In this document: positions 54,701 through 62,571 of the stretch, one piece after another
Layout of the letters: each line of letters opens with the position of its first letter
How positions within the stretch are numbered: position 1 is the first letter of the stretch
Origin: Aptenodytes patagonicus
Taxonomy: Eukaryota > Chordata > Aves > Sphenisciformes > Spheniscidae
Direction: 5' to 3'
DNA length: 64,000 nt
Assembly (NCBI RefSeq): GCF_965638725.1
Contig: NC_134949.1
Location: 37,109,151 to 37,173,150, forward strand
Translations under genes and position numbers: made by a program
The notes under the pieces: model-generated
What the model saw: the letters and a program-made list of their open reading frames with translations, nothing else
Told to the model about the DNA's origin: nothing
The model's database searches: none

Positions 54701-57700
54701 AACTAAAGACCGATTTTATAGGAAATGGTTCTGAAGAATTTTGTTGATTGGTTATGCTTGCTTTTCAGTATTTATAGTGTTGACAGGTTTAAAGTATATG
54801 TTCTCATTGCTTTCAGTTTTGGTTAGCTGCCTACTTCTGTGCCGTGGATTAATGCTTACTAAACGATGTGTACTTTTTCAGTACTGATGAAGCTGCCACT
54901 GAAAATATTCTAAAAGCAGAATTGACCATGGCTGCACTTTGTGGAAGACTGGGTCTTGTAACATCCAGAGATGCCTTTATCACTGCCATTTGCAAAGGAT
55001 CCTTGCCTCCTCACTATGCCCTTACTGTATTAAACAGCACAACTGCAGCTCTGTCCAGCAAATGTAAGTCTATAGGTTTTCCATAATTGTGTTTCCATGT
55101 ATTGTCCTCTAAACCCAAATTTTCTCAGGATGTGATTGCAAAGACGTGCAACTGTAGTATTTGGCTATACTAAATTACGTTAGAATCCTCAGACAGGATC
55201 TAGACCACCTGCTTTCCAGAACTGGTTAGGCTTGCAGCATCTGCTGGGTATCATTCTAGTCAACCTAAAACTTCCTGAATGCTTAGCACATGTCAGAAGT
55301 TCATATTCTAAGGAGATCTGTCTATCATCCTAAAGATCTGTTAGGATATGTAATTAAGGCATTCAAATTCTGAAAAGGTCTCTGGGCATCTCAGATACTT
55401 AAGAGCTGGCTAGAACATCCTGCATTTGTGGTGTACTACAGTCTTTTCTACAGTTGTCTAGTGATGGTAGTACTTACTGCGTAAATGGAAGATCGTAAGT
55501 TCTGGGCTCTGTTCAACTTAAAAGAAGTTGAATTAATACGTCCCACATCCTGAGAGAATGTTGTAATTCATGGGATATGCCAGTTGAGGATGTACTCTGT
55601 TTCTAATTTTGAAAATGAATTACTATGTACCGAGAAATGCAACTTACCTGGAGAATATGCAGATGGATCTAACATTAGACCTCTTAATATTAAAAAAAAA
55701 AATACCTTACTCTGGGAACAAGGACCAGCACCTTTACTCCAGCCCACAAGCTAAGTGTATTATTAGATTGTAAGTCTGTGAAGCAGTACGCGTGACTGAG
55801 CTACACGAATCTCTATGGAAATGAAGCAGTGAACTTGAGTTATTTTATATAGGTTACTCTTCTTTTTACAGGTGAGTTATAAAATGGGTGTCCTGAAGTC
55901 CTGTACTGGAAAAACATCACATCATTGCATTTATGACACCTTCATTTTCTGAGTGCACTAGTACAATGGAAGCACACAGTGATACCATTTACACACAATT
56001 ACCACAGATAACTGAGTTGAGACATAGTCTAATGCTCATATCTTAGCGCATATATTTCAGACTCGACATAAAATGTATTAATGCATTGCAAGCAATATCT
56101 AATAGTTAGTGACAGGGAGTAATTACTGGTTCCTTTAACTCCGTAAGCCAATGACATAATCTAAATATAACTAAAGGTCTCAAAGTGAGCTACCTTAAAG
56201 CTAATACTGTGAAAAAATTCTCTGGAGTGTGTTTGCCAGAAGGTGGTTGTTACTACAAGTATGTACTGGATTTTAAATTTAGATTTTTTTCTTTTCAATT
56301 TTCCTCTAGCATATTCCATTCAGGGACAGAATGTTCAAATGATCAGTCCCTCAAGCGAGTCTCATCAGCAGGTTGTAGCAGTAGGGCAACCGTTAGCTCT
56401 TCAGCCACAGGGAACAGTAATGGTAAGTACAACTTGTAAGTGATCTCATCCTGCTTAACTGCTTCTTTCTGCATAGAATCTCAATGTGTCTCAAAAATAG
56501 GCAACAGATAACCGTTATTTGTAAGAATGCTCTTTATCTGAAATATTATCCTAAGCTTTTAATTTGGAACAGCCCCGGACAGCGAAGTTCTCTAACTGTA
56601 AAGAAGACTTACTTTTGTTTTTTATCTGACTCTTAGCTCAGCAGCTCCCATCCATTCCATTTGAAAACCTCTAGGTCTCAGCTCTGTTATGTGCCTGTGT
56701 GTGTGAAGGTTCACTTACATGTTTTTTTTTAAGATAGACTGTGATTTTGTGGAGAAGATGCACTTAAAGCTGGAGTACTTGAACTTGTGTCTTTGATAAT
56801 AATGTGAAACTGGGAGGAGAGGGCAGTGATCAAATCATATTCAACCCCAGCAAGACAAGACTGAGAGAAGAAGGAGAGATACTGAACTATTTCTCTAAAA
56901 AAGATACATTGCAGCAGTGCAAGCAAAATGTAATCTTTAAGCTATTTAGTAAAAAATTGCAAGTTTCCTAGAAACACTATTATTGTAGAATAACAAAAAT
57001 TGTGTGGGTTTTTTTTTTTGTTGTTGTTTTTTTTTTAGCTGACTTCAAAAAATATCCAGTGTATGAGGACATTACTCAACTTAGCTCACTGCCACGGAGC
57101 CGTTCTTGGTACATCGTGGCAACTTGTCCTGGCTACTCTTCAGGTATAATAGGAAATATTTATGCCTTGCTTTTTTGCCATGATTTGGTTTTGAGTTTTT
57201 ATGTGAGCAATAGAAGAAGCTTTGATTTTACTCATGGTGTACTTTGAATTGCCTTGAGTAAGTACTGTAGCATTTCCCTTCAATTCTGTTTGGCTGGAAG
57301 GCTGCCGGCTAGCTTGAGTACAATGTTAGTTTCCTCTCTGCCTGAAAAGGCTTTTCTGCTGAAAATGATCTTTTTGTATTTCAGCATCTTGTGTGGATTC
57401 TGGGACTGAAGCCTGGTGTTGGGGGTGCATTAAAACCTGGAAGAGCTGTAGAAGGGCCCAGCACAGTAAGCATGATTGTTCATTTTACAGTTACTGATTA
57501 TGCAGTATTTTCTATTGCAATCTATAAGACATGTTTCTGTCTCTTTTTCAAGGTTCTGACTACAGCAGTTATGACTGATCTGCCAGTTATATCCAACATA
57601 CTTTCAAGGCTTTTTGAAAGCTCACAGTAAGAAACCTTATCTTATAATTAAAATAATGTGTGTATATCAAACTTGGCAGTGTTTTGATAGCTGTTATTTT

Positions 57701-60700
57701 TCAGGTACCTTGACGATGTATCTTTACATCACTTAATAAACGCCCTTTGCTCCTTGTCTCTGGAAGCCATGGATATGGCCTATGGAAACAATAAGGTATA
57801 AAAAGAGTTCTTTATTTTCTTTTTAGATGTTTTGTGAAACAGGCAGAAGACGCGTACATTTATCCTTTAAGCTAACTATTTCTAATATTAAGACAGTAAT
57901 ACATTTGATACTCTAGACTCAAAAATAAATTATGAACCAGAGAATGTCTTGTTTATAATGGTTCATACAGTTACTAAATTCTCTGAACATTCTCATTGTG
58001 TTCCTGCTGTGGTTTTTGGTAACTAAGGAATGTCATGTGTTTCCATTAATCAGATTGTGGGCGGATAAAACTTTTAAAAGCCCTTGTAATTTCAGAGGTT
58101 AGGGATTCTGAATAGCACAGTATGTTCTGTGAGGTGCTCATTTTCATTTCGGTTTCCTTTTATAATATACTTCAGAAAAAGCCTGACAATTTAGATATTA
58201 AAAAAACCAAACCGATAATTCATATTTACTTGGGAAAATGATAGTGTTCCTGTCAGCCTCAGTAAACAAACTTTAGCCCAGAAAGGTTAAAGAGCCTGTG
58301 ATTGAATAAGATTGAGTATATATTCTCCTAGTCATAATCTAATCCCAGAGGAGAGTTTCTGAAAGTTTTTCCTTGATCTATTACACTAGAGATAATGATG
58401 ACAGAAAATATGCTTTATAATATTTGACAATTACAGCAACAGAGAATGAATTAAAATAAGCAAAGTTTGTGTTTAAAATCAGTTGAAAATTAGAATAAAA
58501 AATCAGCAGAAATGGGAACAGAGAATAATTCCAGCGCGACAGTCATTTTGATTATATGTTGATTTAAAAAAAAAAAAGCAGCTTATCACAAATATTTGCA
58601 TATGTATTTGATGAACGGGAAATTTATCATATTCCTGCAGGGCATTTATGAAGCCGATGGAAGATAAAGCATAAGATTCTGAAAAGAAATACTCTGTTGT
58701 TTGTTCATATATAATTTTAACTTTAAAAGTTGTGATGGGAAAAAGGTTATTTTGCTAGTAAAATATGTTATAAAACTGCTTGGAGGGAGGACTATGTAAA
58801 AATGAGAGTTTTGAAAGGAATATCAGTGCTCTGGTTGTTGTCAAACTTGGAGAAAGCTATACGAAAAATTATGAAACAAGTATTCTTCGTGCTATGCTGT
58901 TGCTACCCTCTTGTGGCTTCTCATGAGGTACTGCAGATGCTGTGGAAACTTCCCAGCCATGCTACCTAAGCTGTTGTGACAGCGTTCACAGCCTACAAAA
59001 CACAGTACTTCAGTGAGATTAGTCGCACCTTAATTTATAAATTATAATGTAGCAAAAGGCTCTGAGCTTATCTGAGTTACCTCAAAGTCATGTGTTCAAA
59101 TTCCATTTTATTAAGGAACCATCGCTTTTTGCTGTTGCTAAATTACTGGAAACAGGACTAGTTAACATGCACAGGATTGAGATTCTTTGGAGACCTCTGA
59201 CTGGTCATCTTCTGGAGGTAACTAATTGCTTTTATCAGTTGTACTAGAACTTAGTTTGTATTAATAAAGATCTTGTGGAAATGCATTTTTAAAGTGTAAT
59301 TTTTAAAAAAAATCTAAATTGTATTTACACGTGCTGGTTTACGCGCTTTGTTTTTGCAATTTGAATGCATCACAGTTTGAATTTAAAAGTGAATTTATAT
59401 ATATAAATTCCAATATTTTAATATCTCTTATTGACTTTGTCTTTATGGTGCCGTCAGTCTTTATACATTTTAAACATGACAATGTTTAAAATGATCAATT
59501 TATTATATTTCATGTATGTGTTATAATTAAGGTAACACAAACAGGTTTCACTTTGGATTCACATAGTACAAATATCTAGGAAGATTTTAAGATATGTTTT
59601 TGTGTCCTTACCAGATAGATTTGAAGCCATTAGATTTACTAACAAAGGGGTTTTTGTTTTAAAAGTGTTTAAGCTAACATTTTGAATGGTCTCTTTAAGT
59701 TTTTTACTGTATAAATAAAAAAATAGGTGTCATAATCCTATTTCAATTTCTTAAGTATTTTAACTTCAACATGAAAAAATATGCTCCATCAAGGAAAAAG
59801 AATATTAAATTTTGAATTTGAAACTAAAAACAGGTGACGGAATGTAATTATAAAGTTTTAATTCTCTACACAGATATGTAGAAGAGTGAAATGCAAGAAC
59901 AGGGTTCGATTTAAAGTGGGTAAAGGAGAAAGCTTTTCTTCCTCATTTTCCAGAAAATATCAGACGCTTCCTTAGAACCAGTGCATTATTTCAAACAGTA
60001 TTAAGGATTGGCCATCTCTAACCTTATTTATGGAGATCATCTCCACATAAATCTTTCATTTAGGAGAAGAAATTTGGATACTTAAGGGTTTAAAGACTTA
60101 AAGTGCAGGCATCTCTTTCTCTTGTCTTTTTTTCCCCTCCAAGACAGTAAGGTTCACCATCCACATCTTGAGACTCTCTGTTTTCATCTAGTAAGCAGTC
60201 TGTTTCAGTCTGATATCCATTGTGGGTATTTGCCACTGTTTTGTATGAAATACACAGTCTGTTTTAATTTCTTTTAAAGTACTGCCTTATTTCCTTTTAA
60301 ACCTAAGTCGTCGAGGTACAATAAGGAAGGAGAAAACACCAGCTGCAAATTCAATTAAACACAACCTGAGGGAAGAATTCGTTCCCTGTCTCTGGAACTG
60401 ATTATCTGGTCAGATTCAGAGCATCATGAAGCGGTTCAAATTCTCTCTTTTTTTTATATGAGGTAACAAAAAACTAAGTAACTCAGGAGAGTAACTATTT
60501 CTTGTCTGCATTTTTTAACATTAAGCTAGATCTTGTGCATCGTCCTCCTTTTCAGTTTGGCTGGTGGCTGATAAGGGAATGGTCCACCAACCAAAACCAT
60601 CAGCCTTCCTTATGATCCTGCCTTGGACTTTGATTCTGGATTCTCATATCGTCTGAGCTAGGGCTGGAAGGGTGGGTGGAAATAATTACGTAGAGGTCAA

Positions 60701-62571
60701 TTAAACTGTAGACTTATCTTATTTGTTTGAGGGTAATGTACCAGATACGGGAGTACAGTTCATATGAGGTATCTATGCAATGGATTTGCACAATGTTTTT
60801 AATTTTTCTGTTCTAAAAAAAGCAATTAGCAAAACTATTAGATTTTGATTATTAGGAGACAAAGAAATGAAGACACGCATTTGAAACTTAAGCTTGAAAT
60901 ATCGTTCGCTATTATTTTGTCAAGTTTTTGAAACAATGGAGTGTAAGGCTTATTTTACATTCACTATGTAGTTACTTTTCGTATTTGAGACTATAGAAGA
61001 GCGGACACTTTCTGTGTTGGCTACAGTCATGCTTCCTCACTTGATTATGTTAAGCAGTGTGTGAAAGATGAAACTTTGAATTTTATAGTAGCTTAAGGCT
61101 AAGTTAAACCTGAGAGTTTCAGGCATTCATTGAAGACTTGTTTGGTGCTTTTTAATCCATCAGTATCTGAATTAGCAGTTAGTATATTAATTTTTGGAAA
61201 ATGTATTGGCTTGAACTGCTGTGGTTTTCATTATGTTTCCTTCTGTGTCTTTCACTGCTTCCTATTGCTTCCTTATTCAGAAGGTATGTCTGTCCAAAAG
61301 ATAAACATTTTTTTACTATTAAACCTAATTTTATCATCTAGAGATTTATTGTATTGTTGTAAAAAAAATTATTATACTATTGTATATAAATTCTAGTAGA
61401 ATTAAAATATCAATTTTTTATATATTACATATATTCAAATCTTGGTTAAATAAAAGTGACTTTAAACAAAACTTTGCTGTGTTTTCAGGTCTGTCAGCAT
61501 CCAAACTCCAGAATGCGAGAATGGGGAGCAGAAGCTTTAACTTCTCTCATTAAAGCAGGACTGACATTCAGCCATGATCCTCCATTATCTCAAAATCAGG
61601 TAAAGTAAGTTTAAGAGCAGCTGCTTTCCTCCTTTTCTGGAACTTAAAATGAACATGAAATCAAAATCTTCCCTAGAGGAAGTTTTCTACAGTTCAGTGA
61701 ATAGGAGGCATTCATAAAGCAACTTTACTATTGAGTTTATAAAGCCTACAGTTGTAACATTCAGATGTAACTATTAAGATTCACCTCATGCATTCTAATG
61801 AACTACCCTCCTTCCTTTTTCAAATGCATAACGAAGAGTAGTGATGCTTGCGTGTTATGTCCATTTGTTAGAACAAATTATGGATCACCCTCATGAGTGC
61901 AAAACAATTCCAGAATGTTTAGAAGTATGTGTGTGACGTGGTGGCAGGTAAAAAATAAATTGCCTAACCTAAATCACAGCTATTCAATCCATTATTAATA
62001 AAACATTCTAACATTTTTACTGAGGTTCAATGCACAGTTTTTTCAAGGTCTCTTTAGTAGGAAGCTGAGTCTAGCCCTGCTGGGTGAGCGTAAAGTTGCA
62101 TGATGGTTTTTATGCAATTGTGACAGCATCCTGTAGCTACTTCCTGAGGGACCTGGAGAACAGGGGTGGGGGGGCGGGGGTGGATAAAAAAATGTAGATT
62201 TCCTGCTGACATCCTTTATAAACAGGTTTTTAGAAAGGCCAGTCTGACATTGAATTAGAGCATTTAATGAATGAGTTACTGAATTCATTTAATGAATCTT
62301 CAATTGGTACTGTATGTTTTTGCTTCTATACATAAAAATAATTAAGGATCAGTTAAATTTTAGCATCCTTAATATGCTTTATCATTTACTTTTAGAGACT
62401 GCAGTTGCTTTTATTGAATCCACTAAAGGAACTGTCAAACATTAGTCATCCTGATATCAGGATCAAGCAGTTGGAGTGTGTGCTACAGATTTTGCAAAGT
62501 CAGGGTGACAGCTTAGGACCTGGTTGGCCATTGGTGCTTGGAGTCATGGGGGCAATCCGAAGTGATCAGGG
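18595..62571 (+). CDS. MON2: MON2, N-terminal half (22 coding exons; 3' part outside window)
   Basis: MON2 (yeast Mon2/Ysl2 family) is a peripheral Golgi/trans-Golgi scaffold related to the large Arf-GEFs BIG and GBF. It lacks a Sec7 domain and acts with the flippase partner DOPEY in endosome-to-Golgi transport. Exons: 18595-18705, 34664-34727, 39123-39250, 40103-40234, 43129-43258, 43826-43923, 44591-44716, 45473-45667, 46413-46537, 46928-47067, 49619-49772, 52614-52846, 54073-54154, 54882-55063, 56310-56422, 57039-57143, 57385-57465, 57553-57626, 57705-57795, 59116-59217, 61489-61599, 62396-62571. They join without a stop into 917 codons plus 2 bases. A DCB-like region covers roughly residues 1-180, a HUS-like region about 200-400, then helical repeats. 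No Sec7 motif is seen. I recognised it by residue-level resemblance to vertebrate MON2. Confidence 0.95.
20101..20202 (+). repeat. 51-bp tandem duplication (two copies)
   Basis: Copies at 20101-20151 and 20152-20202. Both begin tgagaaattgtgtgtggtca, and the second halves share gagaaa(a)agttg with several differences. It explains the short in-frame repeat in the overlapping open frame, which is not a gene. Confidence 0.8.
23334..23360 (+). other. G-quadruplex motif in MON2 intron 1
   Basis: Six GGG triplets with loops of 2, 3, 1, 1 and 2 bases on the sense strand, so it is also present in the pre-mRNA. Confidence 0.65.
26214..26302. repeat. AT-rich microsatellite
   Basis: Almost pure A and T, built of imperfect (AT)n and ATATA/TATAA blocks with only a few interruptions. 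It can fold back on itself along most of its length. Confidence 0.85.
27597..28720 (-). mobile_element. CR1 LINE fragment, reverse transcriptase region, minus strand
   Basis: Degenerate CR1 ORF2 read on the minus strand. At 28233-28595 it shows [16 protein letters not shown] and [11 protein letters not shown], the reverse transcriptase motif normally written YLDFSKAFDTV, followed near 28200 by GVPQGWILG. Further on comes LGCI and, near 27600, [12 protein letters not shown]. Several frame breaks make it non-functional. Its 5'-most sequence abuts the + strand CR1 tail at about 28720. Confidence 0.88.
28721..29141 (+). mobile_element. CR1 LINE 3' tail, plus strand
   Basis: Encodes the end of CR1 ORF2 ([49 protein letters not shown]). 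Stop follows at 29054-29056, then a short 3' UTR ending in the CR1 terminal repeat gattctatgattctatga. It is better preserved than the inverted fragment next to it. Confidence 0.93.
33770..34060. other. G+C- and CpG-rich patch in MON2 intron 1
   Basis: A short island with about ten or more CpGs in otherwise CpG-poor intron, about 600 bp before exon 2. No repeat or coding match is recognised. Candidate regulatory element or remnant insertion. Confidence 0.4.
34476..34500. promoter_or_regulatory. Palindrome resembling a heat-shock element array
   Basis: TTCTGGAA at 34480-34487 and TTCCAGAA at 34493-34500 form an 8-bp inverted repeat with a 5-base spacer. The same stretch holds GGAATTC and GAATTCC. 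It contains five alternating TTC/GAA units. Function is inferred from the motif only. Confidence 0.3.
34664..34727 (+). CDS. MON2: MON2 coding exon 2
   Basis: Encodes residues 38-58 plus one base of codon 59 ([20 protein letters not shown]). The acceptor is cttccag and the donor gtaatt. It is a 64-bp exon after the 16-kb first intron, and its phase fits exon 3 exactly. Confidence 0.95.
34728..39122 (+). other. MON2: MON2 intron 2
   Basis: 4.4 kb, A+T-rich, GT-AG with an AAG acceptor. It holds an A-run near 38486-38498 and several short open frames around 38500-38930 without recognisable domains. Nothing else is identified. Confidence 0.7.
39123..39250 (+). CDS. MON2: MON2 coding exon 3
   Basis: Encodes residues 59-101, including [20 protein letters not shown] and an [10 protein letters not shown] helix of the DCB-like region. 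The acceptor is the unusual AAG (tttttgaaag); the donor is gtaaga. Confidence 0.95.
39251..40102 (+). other. MON2: MON2 intron 3
   Basis: 852 bp, A+T-rich, GT-AG. I see no repeat or second gene in it. Confidence 0.7.
40103..40234 (+). CDS. MON2: MON2 coding exon 4
   Basis: Encodes residues 102-145, including [20 protein letters not shown] and the [16 protein letters not shown] helix. The acceptor is ttgtag and the donor gtaaga; it is 44 whole codons. Confidence 0.95.
40235..43128 (+). other. MON2: MON2 intron 4
   Basis: 2.9 kb, GT-AG. It contains a strongly pyrimidine-rich stretch at about 41530-41700 and a C9 run near 42085. No coding exon or transposon is recognised. Confidence 0.7.
43129..43258 (+). 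CDS. MON2: MON2 coding exon 5
   Basis: Encodes residues 146-188 plus one base of 189: [20 protein letters not shown] and [20 protein letters not shown]. In Arf-GEF relatives the stretch resembling T(A)ATVRQ is a conserved DCB signature. The acceptor is tttcag; the donor, gtgggc, is weaker than its neighbours. Confidence 0.94.
43826..43923 (+). CDS. MON2: MON2 coding exon 6
   Basis: Encodes residues 189-221, with a Ser/Asn/Arg-rich linker ([14 protein letters not shown]) then [10 protein letters not shown], the start of the HUS-like region. Introns on either side are 567 and 667 bp and hold nothing recognisable. Confidence 0.95.
44591..44716 (+). CDS. MON2: MON2 coding exon 7
   Basis: Encodes residues 222-263: [33 protein letters not shown] and the NDFPQVFLQ helix. 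DLCQLVN and the LGLELLE-like helix are typical of HUS regions of large Arf-GEFs. The acceptor is AAG (tttttaag); the donor is gtgagt. Confidence 0.96.
45473..45667 (+). CDS. MON2: MON2 coding exon 8
   Basis: Encodes residues 264-328: [18 protein letters not shown], then a Ser-rich linker ([10 protein letters not shown]), then [18 protein letters not shown]. The acceptor is tttcag and the donor gtaaga; it is 65 whole codons. Confidence 0.96.
46413..46537 (+). CDS. MON2: MON2 coding exon 9
   Basis: Encodes residues 329-369 plus two bases of 370: [40 protein letters not shown]. The helices resemble the E-F-L-x-L segment of HUS regions. The acceptor is tttag and the donor gtatta. Confidence 0.95.
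46928..47067 (+). CDS. MON2: MON2 coding exon 10 (HUS-box-like segment)
   Basis: Encodes residues 370-416 plus one base of 417: [20 protein letters not shown] then [13 protein letters not shown]...[10 protein letters not shown] sits where active large Arf-GEFs carry the YDCD...IFERLV HUS box, so this is a degenerate HUS box (inference). The exon end is a Thr/Ser/Asn/Gly linker. The donor is gtaaag. Confidence 0.95.
47068..49618 (+). other. MON2: MON2 intron 10
   Basis: 2.55 kb, GT-AG. It includes pyrimidine-rich sequence at 48225-48340 and a short (GT)n near 48640. No gene or clear mobile element is seen. Confidence 0.65.
49619..49772 (+). CDS. MON2: MON2 coding exon 11
   Basis: Encodes residues 417-467 plus two bases of 468. 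It has a Gly/Ser/Asn/Ala linker ([15 protein letters not shown], then a Gly-Met-Gly-rich run), then [20 protein letters not shown]. The acceptor is gaacag and the donor gtaagt. The linker is the least conserved part of this half of the protein. Confidence 0.94.
49773..52613 (+). other. MON2: MON2 intron 11
   Basis: 2.84 kb, GT-AG, containing the antisense CR1 tail at 50118-50361 and a short (TA)n(CA)n tract near 51575-51595. Nothing else is recognised. Confidence 0.7.
50118..50361 (-). mobile_element. CR1 LINE 3' end, minus strand, 5'-truncated
   Basis: The + strand begins atagaatcatagaatcat, the complement of a CR1 3' terminus with two octamer-like repeats. It continues through sequence complementary to the end of ORF2 (leading to the [10 protein letters not shown]-type region) and stops at cgcaacttgag. 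Only about the last 244 bp of the element is present, a typical severe 5' truncation. Confidence 0.92.
52614..52846 (+). CDS. MON2: MON2 coding exon 12
   Basis: Encodes residues 468-545 plus one base: [40 protein letters not shown], then an acidic Glu/Thr/Ser/Gln linker. It is the longest coding exon in the window (233 bp). The acceptor is tttcag and the donor gtatat. Confidence 0.95.
52847..54072 (+). other. MON2: MON2 intron 12
   Basis: 1.2 kb, GT-AG with an AAG acceptor. A CpG-rich patch at 53440-53610 stands out against A+T-rich surroundings. Confidence 0.7.
53440..53610. other. CpG-rich patch in MON2 intron 12
   Basis: More than a dozen CpGs in about 170 bp, including gcccgcggcctcgggg. 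No recognised repeat, and open frames across it have no domain. Candidate regulatory or inserted sequence. Confidence 0.4.
54073..54154 (+). CDS. MON2: MON2 coding exon 13
   Basis: Encodes residues 546-572 plus two bases: [20 protein letters not shown] then LSLLLDA. The acceptor is AAG (ctttcaag) and the donor gtattt. The downstream intron is 727 bp with no recognisable feature. Confidence 0.95.
54882..55063 (+). CDS. MON2: MON2 coding exon 14
   Basis: Encodes residues 573-633 plus one base: [60 protein letters not shown]. The FIxxICKxSLP-type helix resembles the HDS1 region downstream of Sec7 in Arf-GEFs. The acceptor is tttttcag and the donor gtaagt. Confidence 0.96.
55064..56309 (+). other. 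MON2: MON2 intron 14
   Basis: 1.25 kb, GT-AG. It contains a perfect 8-bp inverted repeat, TTCAACTT/AAGTTGAA, at 55512-55532. Otherwise unremarkable. Confidence 0.7.
56310..56422 (+). CDS. MON2: MON2 coding exon 15
   Basis: Encodes residues 634-671: [20 protein letters not shown] then [17 protein letters not shown]. This is a Gln/Ser/Val-rich linker of low predicted structure. The acceptor is tcctctag and the donor gtaagt. The following intron is 616 bp, T-rich near its 3' end. Confidence 0.94.
57039..57143 (+). CDS. MON2: MON2 coding exon 16
   Basis: Encodes residues 672-706: [35 protein letters not shown], a pair of helices like those of Arf-GEF HDS regions (N-x-R-x-L...LG-x-SW). The acceptor follows a long T tract (ttttttag); the donor is gtataa. 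The next intron is 241 bp. Confidence 0.95.
57385..57465 (+). CDS. MON2: MON2 coding exon 17
   Basis: Encodes residues 707-733: [20 protein letters not shown] then AVEGPST. It is 27 whole codons. The donor is gtaagc. The next intron is only 87 bp. Confidence 0.95.
57553..57626 (+). CDS. MON2: MON2 coding exon 18
   Basis: Encodes residues 734-757 plus two bases of 758: [20 protein letters not shown] then FESS. The acceptor is AAG (tttttcaag) and the donor gtaaga. The next intron is only 78 bp. Confidence 0.95.
57705..57795 (+). CDS. MON2: MON2 coding exon 19
   Basis: Encodes residues 758-788: [20 protein letters not shown] then [10 protein letters not shown]. The acceptor is tttttcag and the donor gtataa. 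The helix pair resembles the L-x-x-L-x-AL-x-x-LS element of HDS regions. Confidence 0.95.
57796..59115 (+). other. MON2: MON2 intron 19
   Basis: 1.3 kb, A+T-rich, GT-AG with an AAG acceptor and a weak polypyrimidine tract. An A12 run lies near 58567. Nothing else is recognised. Confidence 0.7.
59116..59217 (+). CDS. MON2: MON2 coding exon 20
   Basis: Encodes residues 789-822: [20 protein letters not shown] then [14 protein letters not shown]. The acceptor is AAG (tttattaag) behind a weak pyrimidine tract; the donor is gtaact. It is 34 whole codons, so skipping would keep the frame. Confidence 0.95.
59218..61488 (+). other. MON2: MON2 intron 20
   Basis: 2.3 kb, A+T-rich, GT-AG. It holds small palindromic AT stretches near 59390-59410 and no gene or transposon I can identify. 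Confidence 0.7.
61489..61599 (+). CDS. MON2: MON2 coding exon 21
   Basis: Encodes residues 823-859: [20 protein letters not shown] then [17 protein letters not shown]. The [13 protein letters not shown] helix is a HEAT-like repeat. The acceptor is gttttcag and the donor gtaaag. It is 37 whole codons. Confidence 0.95.
61600..62395 (+). other. MON2: MON2 intron 21
   Basis: 796 bp, GT-AG, with a G-rich run at 62163-62182 on the sense strand. Nothing else is recognised. Confidence 0.7.
62396..62571 (+). CDS. MON2: MON2 coding exon 22 (last exon in window)
   Basis: Encodes residues 860-917 plus two bases of a Gly codon: [58 protein letters not shown]. The acceptor is cttttag and the donor gtaagt at 62572. 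The expected next exon does not occur before 64000. Confidence 0.95.
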
